From the NCBI GenBank assembly GCA_009801015.1, contig VHZZ01004842.1:29631-93630 (forward strand): a DNA stretch of 64,000 nt, in the 5' to 3' direction. Below are positions 61,327-64,000 of the stretch, piece after piece; the first letter of the stretch is position 1, and each line of letters begins with the position of its first letter. Source of the DNA: Silene noctiflora. Taxonomy: Eukaryota; Streptophyta; Magnoliopsida; Caryophyllales; Caryophyllaceae. The translations under genes were made by a program, and so were the position numbers. The notes beneath the pieces were generated by a model. It was not told the origin of the DNA. It did not search any database and was given only the letters and a program-made list of their open reading frames with translations.

Positions 61327-61954
61327 TCGACCAAGTGGGAGTGGGTCCTTAGGGTGTTGCGAAAGCAGACTAGAGTGCTAACGAAAGGATTTGAAATAAC
61401 TCGCATATCTAAGTAAGGATATTATTGAAGTGACTCGAGCGATAGTGAGATGGCTCTTATAGTTAGTTATAGGGCTACTGGATCAAAAGAAGGGACTTCC
61501 TTTGTCCCGAATTCCTAGGTTTCACAGAGTTAAGCAGGAGAGGCTTCTGGAATGCTAGCCGTGGAAAGAAGTAGTTCGCGTATGATCAAAAACTACGTAT
61601 GATAGCGTATGACCCCACACTCCAAGAGGGATGGGCTTGCTCTCCAAGTTTTGCTAAATAAAAAGAGTTGCTGTGTACGTTTCGCTCGTGAATGCAAACA
61701 AAGAAATCGAAGCCTAGCTCTAAGCTCTAAGATCAGCACGTGATTAACTTTACCTGAGAATAGTAGGTTGGCATGTCGTTTAGCATATGACGTGCTATGT
61801 GACACTTGCATATCGTGAACGGAGACACTTGTTCAGTCAGAGGACATAGCAGGGGCCGGTCGAATAGATGCGACGAGAAGGCAGACTCTCGAGCATTACA
61901 CAGAAAAGTATCAGAGAAGAAGATTCAGATTGGGAGGTTGGCTCTTGAACTACT

Positions 61955-61986
61955 GTTACTGTAGGATCATGTTACTGTAGGATCAT
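61955..61986. repeat. perfect tandem duplication, 2 x 16 bp
   Basis: GTTACTGTAGGATCAT occurs twice head to tail without mismatch; the third duplication in the window with a 16-bp period. Confidence 0.95.
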
Positions 61987-62427
61987 AGGACAAGTACAAC
62001 TATCCCCAGTTGCTGCGACTCTTTCTGACCCATGAAGGAAGTAATACTTAGACTGACGCGATTGAGTAGACAAAACATAAAATCGGTAAATTAACTCAGT
62101 GTGATTTTGCGATTCTAAATTCAAAAGCTTAAGTGATACTCTCTTATTTTTTCTCTAAACCTAAAGGAAAATAGGTTTACTTCCATCAGCATCAGACTTC
62201 TTTCCAGGTCTGGCCGAGGCATGCTCGGGATCCTTTTCTTTCTTTATCTTTTCAAGCCTCACTTTATTACCAACGCCAATGAAAAAAATAAATAAAGAAT
62301 GCATTGAATGGGCAGTGAAAATAAAAGCAAGGAAAAGCTTTACGCGTCGAAAAGCCATGGGGAGAAAACATTTGTGATCCAAGCTTTCCTTGGTTGGAGT
62401 TTCTTCGAACGAAGATAATAGATTTTA

Positions 62428-62751
62428 TTGTTATTTAAAAATATAATTTTCATAAGGGAATCAAGAGAAAGCCTCATTTATGTACGACCCTCAAGAGTCT
62501 ATCTTTTCCGAATTTCAATAAAGGAAACCTTCCAACGAGCACGATTGCGGATAAGAATCAAGGGGAAGAAACATATGCGATCGAGGGTATTTATAGGATT
62601 GAGGCTCGAAAAAACCCCTTTCGATGAGCGAGCTGGAACAGAAGCAGAAGAAGCAGGGGCTGATGTTGATGAAGACAAGAACATGAATTCCTGCTCTGAC
62701 AACGAACTAGAAAACTATCAGGAAAGCTGCGCGGAAAGATTAGAAAGATAA
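62428..62751 (+). CDS. hypothetical open frame with acidic C-terminus
   Basis: A 107-codon frame opening with TTG; the first internal ATG is about residue 49. The first half is basic (FQRARLRIRIKGKKHMRSRV), the second strongly acidic (AGTEAEEAGADVDEDKN). The basic-then-acidic layout resembles the acidic tail of the minus-strand remnant at 7036-7164, but no sequence match was seen. The opposite strand is open for 67 codons. Not recognised. Confidence 0.15.
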   Translation: MLFKNIIFIRESRESLIYVRPSRVYLFRISIKETFQRARLRIRIKGKKHMRSRVFIGLRLEKTPFDERAGTEAEEAGADVDEDKNMNSCSDNELENYQESCAERLER

Positions 62752-64000
62752 TTCGAGTTCATCTCCTTGTCCTTGACTTTACCTTAACAAATGGAACCCG
62801 GAGATACCGAGGAAAAAGATAGAAAACAACTTAAAGCTTTATGACAAAAGTGCAAGATCAACTCATCAGAATTATAGTTTTTTTAGGGGGAGCTTGAAGG
62901 GGGTAATGAAAAGAAAAGGGAAGACAACACAATTAAGGGTAACGAGCAGATAAGCTATTTGGAAGGAAGGCTCTTTTTAAAATGAGTTATTCGGGAGAGA
63001 ATGACTTACCTCGTTCCGAAGAAGCCTGCAGAAAAAAGATGAGGTAGCATAGCAACCGCAAGAATATAAATCGAACAACATATAGAACAACAGATGACAT
63101 TCGATGACAAAGACCCTGGATTACTGCAGTCCGATCGCCTACCCGATCACCTAGACCTAATCTATGCGAATAAAGAGCCAAAGAAAAGAGGCGCGATTCT
63201 AAATGGAATATAAAATACATCAGTACCAGCTAGTAGAAGAGGGGGGTCAAATACAAAGAAAGAGATAAAGAGGTTCCGGTTTCGGCCGACGCTTATGGAT
63301 GGACAAGCCCTCTTAAACTTAAATATACGCCTGTATGATTTTCAATCTGACTTTATATCATACCAAAAAAGAGAGGGGAGCTCACAAACCTGTCTGCTAT
63401 TTCGAAAGAATGCCCGGAAAGACTGAAGTCAATAGTAGAAGTGAAACTTGGCTTAGGCCATTCCTTTTCCTTACTTTGATCCAGAAATTGAATTAACCGA
63501 TCTACGGATCACATCCCAATTCTATTTTAAATTTCATAGCATGGTAAACTCTACACGTTCTTTATAATGTAATAATGTTTACTATTTCATTATACTCCGG
63601 GATAGGAGAAAGATCACAATCGTCACAATTCATATCATATATTATACCCGCTACCTGAATAATTAAAAAAGAGGACTTCTTCCCTTGCCCCTTCCCCTCC
63701 AATCACGCCTTATTAGATTCAATTTTTACATTGGTACAGGTACGTTGTTCTTTTTGTTCTTCTTTCTGCTGTGGTATAAACGTTTTTGCTTGTGAACAAG
63801 CCTTTTGAAATGAACTTTTTTAAAGCTGCTTCTGATTCTTAAATTTATTTTTTCGGAAGATTTTAATCTAATAAACCTATTAAAGTACTAAATATAAAAG
63901 AGTGTCGACCAAAGGTAACTGACTGGGCATGGCATGGACAAAGGTACATTTACGTTCAACCCAAAGTTCCAAAGCTAAGAGGATTTCGGGGACAATTCCT
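62752..64000. other. intergenic stretch, nothing recognised
   Basis: A 77-codon minus frame at 62987-63220 opens with an alternative codon and matches nothing. AT-rich words increase after 63.5 kb. No repeat or RNA gene was noticed. Confidence 0.5.

Larger units (their letters stand above)
56846..62427. other. intergenic stretch, no supported gene
   Basis: No gene recognised. It contains a 14-bp perfect palindrome at 60743-60756, a C8-A13 run at 59898-59918, the tandem duplication at 61955-61986 and repeat copies at 61314-61326 and 61640-61692. A frame at 57388-57672 (94 codons, TTG start) is basic and unassigned. From about 58.4 to 61.3 kb the sequence is again TATA-rich. Confidence 0.5.

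Noticed and set aside
1-64000. rRNA genes, intact tRNAs, nad/cox/atp/rps exons, group II intron domain V, plastid-derived gene pieces
   Set aside because: Looked for by remembered conserved words on both strands; none found. Short or highly diverged exons could be missed by eye.
1-64000. CRISPR array, prophage, insertion sequence or bacterial operon
   Set aside because: No regularly spaced direct repeats, no transposase-length frame and no clustered same-strand genes.

Overview
This window reads like intergenic DNA from a large, repeat-built organelle genome. The best guess is a seed-plant mitochondrial chromosome (confidence about 0.7). The reasons are its texture: by eye moderately AT-rich, full of short degenerate repeats and homopolymer runs, no operon-like gene packing, and no bacterial-style coding density. 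No standard mitochondrial, plastid or ribosomal gene was recognised, so the taxonomic call is inference. A degenerate tract of another genome, or nuclear intergenic DNA, cannot be excluded.

No intact gene can be supported. The longest open frame is 146 codons, and most of the larger frames open only with TTG or GTG. A rough estimate, assuming about 41% GC and random sequence, gives around 14 stop-to-stop frames of at least 100 codons and about one near 146 codons. The frame-length distribution is therefore what chance alone predicts. The longer frames are listed with low confidence so that a reader can test them.

Reading across frameshifts gives a different picture in a few places. The clearest is the minus strand at 14007-14635, a broken coding remnant in at least four segments with purine-any-pyrimidine codons. 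Weaker candidates lie at 7036-7780 (minus), 42503-43434 (plus), 2079-2519 (plus) and 38449-39181 (plus). None could be assigned to a family. They look like decayed foreign or plasmid/retroelement/virus-like insertions, but that origin is inference.

Layout: 1-7 kb is desert with a possible remnant near 2.1-2.5 kb. 7.0-7.8 kb is a minus-strand remnant. 7.8-14.0 kb is desert. 14.0-14.6 kb is the best pseudogene. 14.6-27 kb is desert with one tRNA-like remnant near 21.2 kb. About 27.4-41.2 kb is visibly richer in TATA-type words and in diverged dispersed repeats. 42.4-43.4 kb has a strong inverted repeat followed by a coding-like remnant. 43.5-64 kb is mostly desert with a few chance-length frames, one ambiguous base at 51371 and more repeats.

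Repeats are the most solid content: three perfect 2 x 16 bp tandem duplications, a 21-bp perfect inverted repeat, several hairpins, and at least four dispersed repeat families. One family is a 13-mer that lies inside three coding-like segments.
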